NCBI GenBank assembly: GCA_937874695.1
Contig: CALNAJ010000028.1
Span: 124,001-188,000, forward strand
Source: an uncultured Lactobacillus sp.
Lineage (GTDB): Bacteria > Bacillota > Bacilli > Lactobacillales > Lactobacillaceae
Direction of reading: 5' to 3'
DNA length: 64,000 nt
Shown: positions 50,407-58,381 of the stretch, piece after piece
Layout of the letters: each line of letters starts with the position of its first letter
How positions within the stretch are numbered: position 1 is the stretch's first letter
Notes under the pieces: generated by a model
What the model was told of the DNA's origin: nothing
What the model saw: only the letters and a program-made list of their open reading frames with translations
Database searches by the model: none
Program-made: the position numbers and the translations under genes

Positions 50407-50597
50407 CCGCCTGCGGCTGCCAGGGATTCTGCCTGCTGTGGGGAACGCCTCCAGCCAAAGGACGGGCTTCTGGCTCGGTTTGAAACCTCGCCAGGTTCAG
50501 GCGAGTTTCCAAACGCGTCCCACGCTGTAAGACCGGGAAAAATCACCCCGGCCTAACACCGTCGTCACGGCTGGCGCCATCCCTGGCCTCCTCCGGC
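50407..50597 (-). repeat. Structured intergenic repeat, copy I (subfamily 1)
   Basis: Closest to copy A. Closing stem CCAGGGAT / ATCCCTGG; hairpin GTTTGAAACCTCGCC / GGCGAGTTTCCAAAC; arm AGCCAAAGG / TCTGGCT. Where copy A has A-T pairs in the closing stem, this has G-C pairs. It begins 10 bp after the deacetylase stop codon. Confidence 0.8.
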
Positions 50598-50724
50598 TAA
50601 ACTGACGTCTAATCTGACAATGATTTAACGCCGAATCTGTGGCTGGCAATATTGCTAGTCAAATATTCAGAAAGCTGGCAAAGAACCACACGCCATATTA
50701 ACTAAACAACAATTTTCATAAATA

Positions 50725-50778
50725 AAATCTATCCCCAGGTGAAACGTGGCATAAGTCACTTTACCTGGGGATAGATTT
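50725..50778. repeat. Long inverted repeat
   Basis: AAATCTATCCCCAGGT / ACCTGGGGATAGATTT, 16 bp perfect, around a 22-nt loop. A T-rich flank is present only on the minus-strand side. It lies between repeat I and a micropeptide promoter. Confidence 0.7.
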
Positions 50779-50803
50779 AGCAAAAAAATGTAAGCGGTTC
50801 CTA

Positions 50804-50832
50804 TTGTGTCATTTCGGTGTTCGGCGTACAAT
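50804..50832 (+). promoter_or_regulatory. Promoter of the 30-aa micropeptide
   Basis: TTGTGT, 17 bp, then TACAAT. The block GGCGTACAATG recurs downstream at about 51025. Confidence 0.65.
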
Positions 50833-50873
50833 GAAGGTAATTAGAATTGGACAGAATCGAGGAGGTCTTTAAA

Positions 50874-50966
50874 ATGGGAAGCGTCGCAACTCTTGTTACT
50901 TGGTCATTCATGGTGGTTTTAATTGGTGCCGAAATTGTGCGGGGCATTTTCATGTTTAAGCATTAA
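50874..50966 (+). CDS. 30-aa hydrophobic micropeptide
   Basis: A near-consensus GAGGAGG precedes the ATG at 50874. The product starts MGSVATLVTWSFMVVLIGAE and ends RGIFMFKH: one TM helix with a short basic tail. It has its own promoter and terminator (50999-51024). Family not recognised; its size and isolation resemble type I toxins or small membrane regulators. Confidence 0.55.
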   Translation: MGSVATLVTWSFMVVLIGAEIVRGIFMFKH

Positions 50967-50998
50967 TGACCCCCACTCGAAAACAAATGCGTTTGGTG

Positions 50999-51024
50999 GA
51001 CCGGCTGACTTGGCTGGTCTTTTT
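50999..51024 (+). terminator. Terminator of micropeptide gene
   Basis: GACCGGC / GCTGGTC hairpin with T5. Confidence 0.7.
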
Positions 51025-51042
51025 GGCGTACAATGCCTGCTC

Positions 51043-51081
51043 AAAAAGCACCCCACTAGCCTAAGTTAGCGAAGGTGCTTC
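51043..51081 (-). terminator. Terminator of XRE regulator gene
   Basis: On the minus strand, AAGCACC / GGGTGCTT with an inner CGCTAAC/GGCTAG stem, followed by T5. Confidence 0.75.
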
Positions 51082-51132
51082 TCTGATGACGATATTTAGC
51101 AATTGGCAGACCGACGAGCCAGTCTCTACTCT

Positions 51133-51756
51133 TTAGATCTTGCCTTCTTGCTGCTTTAGCCGGCCGATTACGTGACCTAGCCAAATCAGTAACAGCGTCA
51201 GCCACCCTACTAGAGTGATACTGACCAGACTACTGGCAACCGCCGCCGAGACTGACCACCAGCTGGTCGCAACCAAGGCGCCCGTTGCCGCTAGACTTCC
51301 CAGCAGCCCCGGTAACCGTCCCCGACGCCACCTTTGTTCCCATACGGGCAGGTCACTGAGTTGCTCCTCAAACTTTTGCAGATAGGCCAAGCCAACCAAG
51401 TTAGCTAGCACCGCAACGATTAAGATGGCGCCACCTAGGCGACTGGGCAAAAAGAAGATTAAGATCACCACAAATAAGCTATTCAAGATGAGCATCGCCT
51501 GCCGGATTGGCCGCAACCTCACCGCGACCTCCGACTTCCGCAAATAATCCAGCATCCCCGTATCTTCCTTGATTAGGCTATCCAATGTCAGTCCGTACAG
51601 ATTGCTCAGCGTTACCAGACTGTCAATGTCCGGATAACTCTTCCCCGTTTCCCAACTTGAAATGGTCTGCCGCGAGACGGCCACCTGCTGAGCCACGGCC
51701 TGTTGGGTCAGCCCATGATCTGCCCGTGCCTGCTTTAATCTTTCCCCGAGTGTCAT
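51133..51756 (-). CDS. XRE family regulator with C-terminal membrane domain
   Basis: 207 aa. An N-terminal helix-turn-helix (LKQARADHGLTQQAVAQQVAVSRQTISSWETGKSYPDIDSLVTLSNLYG) is followed by a basic linker and four hydrophobic helices in two pairs. The start at 51756 has GGGAGGG upstream; the longer frame to 51795 is not needed. Membrane-bound XRE regulators of this layout often sense envelope signals; target unknown. Confidence 0.87.
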   Translation of the reverse strand: MTLGERLKQARADHGLTQQAVAQQVAVSRQTISSWETGKSYPDIDSLVTLSNLYGLTLDSLIKEDTGMLDYLRKSEVAVRLRPIRQAMLILNSLFVVILIFFLPSRLGGAILIVAVLANLVGLAYLQKFEEQLSDLPVWEQRWRRGRLPGLLGSLAATGALVATSWWSVSAAVASSLVSITLVGWLTLLLIWLGHVIGRLKQQEGKI

Positions 51757-52113
51757 CGTATTCCCTCCCGTTGATGTCTGCCCTAACCCTAGCAAATGCC
51801 TGCTGTTTTGTCACGCTAAGTTTGCTTGCACTGTTGATTTGGCGGCCTTTGATGGGACCATCTTTCTTCACGTCATTCGGCCAAGTTAGCCAGTCGAGGC
51901 GCACTAATTCTGTTCACGTTGAGAAGCTCTACTGTCCTTACCACCTCAACCATCTGCACAAATCCCATCACATCAACTGAAAAAGCGCTACCATTATTTC
52001 CATTGATTAAGGTGTTCCCCTTTAGTCACATCGCTAAATAGGGTAAACTAGAGAAAGTAGTTATTTTTTACATAATTGGATTTTCGCTGACATTATTTGG
52101 AAAGGGTTTTTAT
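51757..52113. other. Divergent promoter region
   Basis: Contains TTTAGT, 17 bp, TAAACT (about 52021-52049) for the plus-strand gene, and an AAAGCGCTACCATT block at about 51980 also seen at about 31875 upstream of cdd/lepB. It is cre-like but weak. Confidence 0.45.
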
Positions 52114-53838
52114 ATGTTACTAGTCGCTTTCTTCTGTACCCTATCCGCCTTCATCATGGCAATCATGGGAATCGTTCAACGTCCCCAACACTTGCAAATG
52201 CTGGCGGGTATCTACATCGTTTACTACGTCATTGCCATTGGCGTGGTCTTCGTCATTTTACCCAGCAAGGCGCTCTTTAGCCTGATCATCATGAACGTCA
52301 TCAGTGGCGTGCTGTACCTGCCATTCCTGGCGCTCAGCAGTCCCAACGTGGCGGTCGAGACCGGCAGTGGTGACAAACGCCCTCACGTTCGCAGCCAAAA
52401 TAAAGGCTTGAACGTGGCAGCCGGCCTACTGGCATTGCTCTTTGTCGTCAGCCTCTTCGGGGCCGCTCAGACCAAGTTCGGCGTGAAGCCCGTCTACAAC
52501 TCCTTGAAGATCAAGACGATGAAGACCGCACCCCTGCTGGACAAGGACGCGACGCCAATCGCTATCGCACCCAAGACAGTCCGTAACAAGATGAACAAGG
52601 CCATGAGTGCCGTGCCTAATACGTCTTACTACAAGCTTGGTGCCCTGCAAACGCAGGTCGTTAAGGGCAAGACCGTCTACATCGCCCCCGTTGAATTCGA
52701 CGGCTTCTGGCGGTGGCAACGGGCTAAGAAGTCACCCGGTTACTTCATGATCGACGCCACCAACGTGAACGCCGAGCCCCACTTTATTAAGCAGTCCATG
52801 AAGTACACGCCGAGTGCTTACCTCTTTGAAGACGCGCAACGGGTCATCTACAACCGTTTCCCTGGCTGGGTTCAGGAAGGGCAACCGCAACTCGAAATCA
52901 AGGATAGCGGCGAACCCTACTTCATCCAGACCGTCTACAAGGCGCGCGGCGTTTCCAGTCGACTCAACTATAAGAGCCTGCACGTTGTTGTCTTGAACGC
53001 CAAGACCGGTGACACCAAGCTCTATACAGCTGCCGGCGCACCGAAATTTATCAACGAATCCATCGCGTCCTCCACGGCTGCGGAAATGAACGAAATCTTC
53101 GGTTGGTACGGCAACGGTTACTTCAACGCCCACTTTAACAAGACCGGCGTGAAGGACCCGAACAGTAACGGGACCGAGGATGGCGTCACCCCCGTCGTGG
53201 ACAAGCACGGCGACATCTCCTACTTCAACGACTTCACCTCACCTAAGACCAGTGCGGACTCAACCATGGGTTACTCCATGATCAACGCGCGGACTGGGAC
53301 ACTGACGTACTACACCGGGAAAAACATCGGGGTCATGGACAGTGACGGTGCCAAGAAGATCGCCGAAAAGGAATACGTCGCCCAGAAGTGGTCCGCTACG
53401 ATGCCGATCATGTACAACATCGACGGCACGCCAACTTGGGTCGTTTCACTGCTAGACTCCACTGGGGCCTTCCGGAGCTACGCCTACATCAAGGCGGCCG
53501 ATCAAAGTGTGAAGGCTTACGCCACGACGGCGACCCAAGCGCTCGATCAATACCGGGTACAACTCGCCACGGTCGGGTCAACGGCTAGCTCAACGACGAA
53601 CTCCAAGACCATCAAGCTCAAGGGCACGGTGGAACGGGTCGTCGTCATTCCAAATGGCGATAACCAAAACGTGCTGTTCGCCGTCAAGGGTAACGATACC
53701 CTCTGGACGGTCGGTACCGCCGACTATCCTAAGGCCGTGTTAATGAAGGCCGGCGACCAAGTCAAACTGACGGGTCGGGTCAACGAGTCCGCTAAGACGG
53801 GGACCGTTGAGTCTTACTTGAACCAGTCGTTTAAGTAA
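52114..53838 (+). CDS. Large membrane-anchored extracellular protein of unknown function
   Basis: 574 aa. Three N-terminal TM helices (to about residue 75) are followed by a basic loop, a fourth TM (GLLALLFVVSLFGAA) and a long soluble region that probably faces outside. A segment around residue 405 (TLTYYTGKNIGVMDSDGAKKIAEKEY) is PepSY-like. The last 75 residues (TIKLKGTVERVVVIPNGDNQ...GDQVKLTGRVNE) look like an OB-fold. I do not recognise the whole protein. GGAAAGGG precedes the start; monocistronic. Confidence 0.7.
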   Translation: MLLVAFFCTLSAFIMAIMGIVQRPQHLQMLAGIYIVYYVIAIGVVFVILPSKALFSLIIMNVISGVLYLPFLALSSPNVAVETGSGDKRPHVRSQNKGLNVAAGLLALLFVVSLFGAAQTKFGVKPVYNSLKIKTMKTAPLLDKDATPIAIAPKTVRNKMNKAMSAVPNTSYYKLGALQTQVVKGKTVYIAPVEFDGFWRWQRAKKSPGYFMIDATNVNAEPHFIKQSMKYTPSAYLFEDAQRVIYNRFPGWVQEGQPQLEIKDSGEPYFIQTVYKARGVSSRLNYKSLHVVVLNAKTGDTKLYTAAGAPKFINESIASSTAAEMNEIFGWYGNGYFNAHFNKTGVKDPNSNGTEDGVTPVVDKHGDISYFNDFTSPKTSADSTMGYSMINARTGTLTYYTGKNIGVMDSDGAKKIAEKEYVAQKWSATMPIMYNIDGTPTWVVSLLDSTGAFRSYAYIKAADQSVKAYATTATQALDQYRVQLATVGSTASSTTNSKTIKLKGTVERVVVIPNGDNQNVLFAVKGNDTLWTVGTADYPKAVLMKAGDQVKLTGRVNESAKTGTVESYLNQSFK

Positions 53839-53887
53839 CCTTGCTAGTCATTTTGGATGCCGTAACGCATTCATCTCAATAGCTTTC

Positions 53888-53931
53888 AAAAAGCAGGTGC
53901 TTCTCCTTATTAGGAGGGGCACCTGCTTTTG
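53888..53931. terminator. Bidirectional terminator
   Basis: AAAAGCAGGTGC / GCACCTGCTTTT, 12 bp, with the T-run stronger on the minus strand. Confidence 0.8.
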
Positions 53932-53957
53932 CGTCTCACTGTATTTCTAAACAACGA

Positions 53958-54095
53958 TTACTTCTTTACGCTACGTCGATCGACAAATAGATCATGCACA
54001 ATCGCGGCAAAACCCATTACAATCCCACAGCATAGTACGTTTGCCACCCACCAGATCCAGCACAGCCAACCGGTTAGGGGCGTTGACACTGACAT
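53958..54095 (-). CDS. Possible 45-aa membrane protein
   Basis: The frame MSVSTPLTGWLCWIWWVANV... has one long hydrophobic helix and a charged end (LFVDRRSVKK). It ends 27 bp before a terminator whose T-run faces it. The ribosome site (GAGGTAGG, about 10 bp upstream) is mediocre. It could instead be remnant sequence of the adjacent decayed locus. Confidence 0.35.
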   Translation of the reverse strand: MSVSTPLTGWLCWIWWVANVLCCGIVMGFAAIVHDLFVDRRSVKK

Positions 54096-54101
54096 AAATG
54101 G

Positions 54102-54272
54102 GGAACCTACCTCTTCCACTCCGTTCCCGTCAACGCCCACGGCAAGTACGTTGTCAGCGAAGCCAAGAAGTTAGGCAAACGGGCCAGTCACGGTTGCATA
54201 CGGCTACGCGTTGCCGATGCCCATTAGATTTACAGCCACGTACCTTACAACATGAAAGTTGTCATTCACTAA
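54102..54272 (+). pseudogene. Decayed L,D-transpeptidase (YkuD) C-terminal fragment
   Basis: In frame from 54102 the translation reads GTYLFHSVPVNAHGKYV...RASHGCIRLRVADAH, containing the YkuD signature SHGCIR with the catalytic Cys. It then hits TAG at 54225-54227 where a Trp codon (TGG) would be expected, and continues IYSHVPYNMKVVIH to TAA at 54270. There is no N-terminal region or start. A broken peptidoglycan cross-linking enzyme. Confidence 0.8.
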
Positions 54273-54287
54273 TCTAATTGCCAAAAG

Positions 54288-54326
54288 AACCGGTAGCACT
54301 CGTTAATTGGGTGCTACCGGTTTTTA
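54288..54326 (+). terminator. Terminator after the transpeptidase remnant
   Basis: AACCGGTAGCAC / GTGCTACCGGTT with T5, a strong terminator left behind the pseudogene. Confidence 0.85.
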
Positions 54327-54444
54327 ATACCGCTCGCCAGCTCCTCAACCACCTAACTCTTCGCAATTTCCCTAAAATTCAGTTATGCTAAAGAGAAACT
54401 CACCTCGCATACGATATAGAGCTGACACCTAAGGAGCGAAAATC

Positions 54445-55338
54445 ATGTTTCGACAAATGCAATGTTTTATCGCAGTCGTCAAGAATCACAGCTACACCAA
54501 AGCAGCGGAAGAATGTCACATGTCACAATCATCGCTGTCCCAACGTATCAAGGAGCTTTCGGAACGTCTCGGTGTAACCTTAGTTCAGCGCAAAGGCCGC
54601 AGCTTTGAATTAACCCCCGCTGGCGAATACTTCTATCAACACAGTCAGGTGGTCTTGGAACAAGTTACCAAGTTGGTTGACGAAACCCAAGCAATCGCCC
54701 AACAGACTCAGGAAACCTACACCCTCCACTTGGGGTATTTAAGAAAATTCGGATCGCGAGAATTCTTACAAGCCGTTTCGCAATTCTCTCACGCCTATCC
54801 CCAGGTCCGCGTTCAAATCCACAGCGATTCCTATCACGAACTTTTTTCTCTGATTCGGGCCGACAAGATTGACCTGAACTTCTCCGATCACCGTTACGAA
54901 TTTTCACCGGACTTCGAAAATGAATTCTTGACCTCTGCCGATTACATGGTGGTCCTCGCCGACAAAGTAGCGACGACTAAAACCATCAGCATCGACACCA
55001 CTGACCTCGTCGATCTTCCCTGCATTCTCATCGTTGGGGCCGACGAATATGCGTCTGAACAACGCTACTATCGCGATGTCCTGGGAATTCAAAGTCCCTT
55101 TCAGATTGCCGCTAGCTTTGGCGAGGCTCAAATGTTGGCCTCTGCCGGTCAAGGCTACATCGTCGTCAATAGCCGCACCGCTAGCCAAATTGATCCCACG
55201 ATTAACCGCGTCCTAAAGCTCGTTGACCACGGCCGCGATCTTACGCAGCATTACTACGCCTACTGGAAAAAGAACAATTCCGGCTTCTACGTCGAGACGT
55301 TCGCCCAGATTTTAAAGGACCAGTTTACCGAAGAATAA
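54445..55338 (+). CDS. LysR family transcriptional regulator
   Basis: 297 aa. The N-terminal helix-turn-helix is FIAVVKNHSYTKAAEECHMSQSSLSQRIKELSERLGVTLVQRKGRSFELTPAGE, followed by the linker helix and a periplasmic-binding-like effector domain. AAGGAG precedes ATG 54445. It lies upstream of a transporter and oxidoreductase group on the same strand, and may regulate some of them. Effector unknown. Confidence 0.92.
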   Translation: MFRQMQCFIAVVKNHSYTKAAEECHMSQSSLSQRIKELSERLGVTLVQRKGRSFELTPAGEYFYQHSQVVLEQVTKLVDETQAIAQQTQETYTLHLGYLRKFGSREFLQAVSQFSHAYPQVRVQIHSDSYHELFSLIRADKIDLNFSDHRYEFSPDFENEFLTSADYMVVLADKVATTKTISIDTTDLVDLPCILIVGADEYASEQRYYRDVLGIQSPFQIAASFGEAQMLASAGQGYIVVNSRTASQIDPTINRVLKLVDHGRDLTQHYYAYWKKNNSGFYVETFAQILKDQFTEE

Positions 55339-55380
55339 CCGCTACTAGTCACACGAGATTAACCCAATTTTACCCTTGAA

Positions 55381-55406
55381 GGGCCCGCCAAATGCGGGCC
55401 TTTTTT
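55381..55406 (+). terminator. Terminator of lysR gene
   Basis: GGCCCGC / GCGGGCC with T6. Confidence 0.85.
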
Positions 55407-55541
55407 AATCCATCGGTTTTTCCGATGATTCCCATCGTAAAGCCATATTGGTTGGCGCTACAATTCCGGTTATGATAAGAAACGTCAAGAACGGACTACC
55501 CTATTTCCCCAGACGTTGCGAAAGAAAGGAGCGGATTTCCA

Positions 55542-55919
55542 TTGGACGCTAATCAACTCGCACTAATCGACTGTTACCAACAACTGGTTACTGCATTAAC
55601 AACCCAAGACATTTGCCAGCTGGACCACCTCCTGGCGACTACCGCAGAACTCCACCTCATCAACGGCCGGACCTACGCCAAATACGATTGGATCGATGCC
55701 ATTCAAAATGAGACGCTTCGTTACCAAGCATGCTCTACTCCTGACGCGCCACAGCTCACGATGTCCCGGGGGACTTTGCAAGTTCAGGTCAAGTGGCAGA
55801 TTCAGGGAAACACTGCACGGACGGACCAACAGCGGCTCACGTTCGTGCAGGATTGCGACGGTTGGCGGTTACTCGACCAATGTCCACCAGCCATCCCAAT
55901 TATCGAAAAATCCGATTAG
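55542..55919 (+). CDS. SnoaL/NTF2-like small protein
   Basis: 125 aa, starting at TTG 55542 behind AAAGGAGCGG. A helical start (LIDCYQQLVTALTTQDICQLDHLLATTAELHLINGRTYAK) is followed by beta strands (LQVQVKWQIQGN, QRLTFVQDCDGWRLLDQ), the cone-shaped fold of the SnoaL/DUF4440 group. Catalytic role uncertain. It is first in a run of four plus-strand genes after lysR. Confidence 0.7.
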   Translation: MDANQLALIDCYQQLVTALTTQDICQLDHLLATTAELHLINGRTYAKYDWIDAIQNETLRYQACSTPDAPQLTMSRGTLQVQVKWQIQGNTARTDQQRLTFVQDCDGWRLLDQCPPAIPIIEKSD

Positions 55920-55989
55920 TTAACTGACGCCGCATCATTCAAGCATCCCCGTCAACTCGACCGCAATTAATCATTTAGGAAGTGATCTC

Positions 55990-56949
55990 GTGCTACTCTT
56001 ACTCTTTCCTGTCGCCATGGGCGCAGGCTTAGCGATGCAAACCGCTGTCAATTCAAAATTGAGAAGCTTTACTTTTTCATCCTACCTCTCATCCGGCTTT
56101 TCTTTCCTGATGGCCTGGCTATTCCTATTATTACTCAGTCTCTTTACCCACCAATCGCTAATGATCAGTAGCACCGTCTTCACCCACAATCCGAGTTGGC
56201 TTTGGCTCGGCGGTCTCTTTGGGGCAATCGCGCTGACTGGCAACGTCGTCTTGTTTCAAAAGATTGGCAGCCTTCAGACGACCGTGCTCCCCATCATGGG
56301 ACAAATCGTGATGAGCGTCATCATTGATCAATTTGGCCTGTTCAAATCTCCGAGCAGTCCACTCACCCTGGCCAAGATTCTAGGATTAGGTCTCATTATC
56401 ACCGGTGTCGTGCTGTCCCTTGGCATTTTGGATGCGCAGGACGCCATCCGCAAAGATGGTAAGGATGCGCAACTGCCCATCGCCCACGAATCCCTCATTT
56501 TGTATCAAGTATTTGCGATTGTCGCCGGCATGTTAATGGCCATTCAGACCGCGGTCAATGGCTATCTTGGCACGGTTCTCCGTTCACCGATTCATGCCGC
56601 CTTCGTTTCCTTTTCCATCGGGGTTCTCTGCCTGCTGATTGTTAACCTAGCCGTTTCTACAAAATTCACCAATCTCCGGCTGGCCGTCAAACAGGGCCGC
56701 CACTACTGGTGGATCTGGATCGGCGGCATCATCGGTGCGCTGTACGTGCTCTGCAGCTCCTGGCTCGTTCCCCTGATTGGCACGGGTCAAGTGGTTGTCT
56801 TAGCGCTCTTTGGCCAATTGTTCTTTAGCGCTCTAGTCGAAAATTTTGGTCTGTTTGCCTCTCCCAAAACCCAGATCACCCGCTCCAAAATCATCGGTCT
56901 CTGCGTTCTATTTCTCGGTGTCTTAGTCGTTAAATTCATCTCATTCTAG
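55990..56949 (+). CDS. DMT family transporter with two DUF606 halves
   Basis: A 319-aa membrane protein with ten helices made of two homologous halves, each beginning with the pattern A-G-x-x-[ML]-[AQ]-x-Q-T-A-V-N (GAGLAMQTAVNSKL and AGMLMAIQTAVNGYL). That is the DUF606/YdcZ type of drug/metabolite transporter, fused in tandem. GTG start with AGGAAGTG. 13 bp upstream of the next gene, so they form an operon. Substrate unknown. Confidence 0.85.
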   Translation: MLLLLFPVAMGAGLAMQTAVNSKLRSFTFSSYLSSGFSFLMAWLFLLLLSLFTHQSLMISSTVFTHNPSWLWLGGLFGAIALTGNVVLFQKIGSLQTTVLPIMGQIVMSVIIDQFGLFKSPSSPLTLAKILGLGLIITGVVLSLGILDAQDAIRKDGKDAQLPIAHESLILYQVFAIVAGMLMAIQTAVNGYLGTVLRSPIHAAFVSFSIGVLCLLIVNLAVSTKFTNLRLAVKQGRHYWWIWIGGIIGALYVLCSSWLVPLIGTGQVVVLALFGQLFFSALVENFGLFASPKTQITRSKIIGLCVLFLGVLVVKFISF

Positions 56950-56962
56950 GAGGATATTTATT

Positions 56963-57610
56963 ATGAAAAAAGTTTTAATTTTAGGTGCTTCCGGTTCCAT
57001 CGCTACGCTGGTCGAAGAAAACCTCATTGAAGATTCCCAGGTTCAAATGACCCTGTTGGTGCGCCACCCCGAACGTCTCACAGCTGCCATCAGAAACGAC
57101 AGCCGGGTGACGGTGGTCGTCGCCGACGTCATTAAGGATACCGTGACGCTGACCCAAGCCATGCGTGGTCAAGACCTCGTTTACGCCAACCTTTACGGCG
57201 CTAATCTGAAACAACAAGGTCAAGCCGTGGTTCAAGCCATGCAGACCGCCAAAGTCAATCGCCTGATTTGGATCTCAGCGAACGGCATCTACGGCGAGGT
57301 TCCCGGGAAATATGGGAAGTGGAACCAACAAATGCTCGGTAGTACCCTGGACGCCTACGCCGCTGGTGCCAAGGTTGTGGAGAGTAGCTCACTCGCTTAC
57401 ACCATTATTCGGCCAGCCTGGTTCTCCGACAAAGAGACCGTCAACTACGAGTTAACCCAGAAGGGCCAAACCTTTAAGGGCACTGAAGTCTCCAGAAAGA
57501 GTGTCGCTGCCTACATCGGCACCCTCATTCTCGATGACAGTCAAGCCATCAAACAATCCATCGGTATCAGCGAACCGCACACCGAGGGCGCCAAGCCAAG
57601 TTTTTACTAA
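56963..57610 (+). CDS. NAD(P)H-binding (NmrA/SDR-like) protein
   Basis: 215 aa. The dinucleotide motif is LILGASGSIATLV, followed by LLVRHPERL, and an active-site-like YTIIRPAWFSDKE near residue 155. It is homologous along its length to the protein at 61695 (shared EVSR, GKxGxWN, IRPAW). These atypical SDRs act as NAD(P)H-dependent reductases or redox sensors. AGGAGG precedes ATG. Confidence 0.87.
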   Translation: MKKVLILGASGSIATLVEENLIEDSQVQMTLLVRHPERLTAAIRNDSRVTVVVADVIKDTVTLTQAMRGQDLVYANLYGANLKQQGQAVVQAMQTAKVNRLIWISANGIYGEVPGKYGKWNQQMLGSTLDAYAAGAKVVESSSLAYTIIRPAWFSDKETVNYELTQKGQTFKGTEVSRKSVAAYIGTLILDDSQAIKQSIGISEPHTEGAKPSFY

Positions 57611-57628
57611 TCGAAAGGAAGTCTGACT

Positions 57629-58309
57629 ATGAAAATCATGGTGATTGGTGCGTATGGCCACCTCGGCCGGCTGATTATGACGGAGGCTCAGGCCCGCGGA
57701 CATGACGTCGTGGGCGTTGCGCACCGACAACACGCCGGGACAACGCAATCTCATGTGATCATCAAGGATATGCTGGAACTGACGCCACAAGACATTGCCG
57801 GTGTTGACGCCATTGTCGACGCTGTTGGTGCCTGGACCCCCGCCACCGAAGCCATCCATTACACGGGGCCTCTACACATGATTACGTTGATCAAGGGGAC
57901 GGCCATTCATTATCTGAAGGTCGGTGGCGCCAATACGCTGTATATCAACGCCGCCCATACCCACACGCTGCAAGAACTCCCCCTGTATTATCCCAACTAC
58001 ATGCAGGATCTCGGTTCCGCTCACGCCGAGGGATTAAAGGTTCTCCGTGGCACCGATGATGTGAACTGGACTTACGTCACGCCCACTTACAACTTCGATC
58101 CCGACGGCAAACGCACGGGCAGCTACCGGGTCGCGGGTGAAGAATTCAAGCCCGCTCGCTCCCAAAATCCCAACGACGGCAAGCAAGACTATATTTCCTA
58201 CGCCGATTTCGCCAAGGGCGTAATCGACATCATTGAGAATAAGCAATACAGTCGTCAGAGAATTACCTTGTTCAGTGGGAACAATCCCCAACCAACACAA
58301 CGTTACTAA
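57629..58309 (+). CDS. NAD(P)-binding oxidoreductase-like protein
   Basis: 226 aa. The N-terminal Rossmann motif is MVIGAYGHLGRLIMTEA, with VDAIVDAVGAW and later DVNWTYVTPTYNFDPDG, typical of NmrA/YwnB-like atypical SDRs. Start 18 bp after the previous stop with AAAGGAAG; the operon ends at a terminator. Substrate unknown. Confidence 0.85.
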   Translation: MKIMVIGAYGHLGRLIMTEAQARGHDVVGVAHRQHAGTTQSHVIIKDMLELTPQDIAGVDAIVDAVGAWTPATEAIHYTGPLHMITLIKGTAIHYLKVGGANTLYINAAHTHTLQELPLYYPNYMQDLGSAHAEGLKVLRGTDDVNWTYVTPTYNFDPDGKRTGSYRVAGEEFKPARSQNPNDGKQDYISYADFAKGVIDIIENKQYSRQRITLFSGNNPQPTQRY

Positions 58310-58330
58310 GCGCGGCTTGTACTATTGGTC

Positions 58331-58372
58331 AAAAAAACGGTGTCGCTCCTGTCTGGGGGTGACACCGTTTTT
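58331..58372. terminator. Bidirectional terminator between convergent oxidoreductase genes
   Basis: AAAAACGGTGTC / GACACCGTTTTT with T/A flanks on both sides; serves 57629 (+) and 58382 (-). Confidence 0.85.
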
Positions 58373-58381
58373 CGCATCTAG

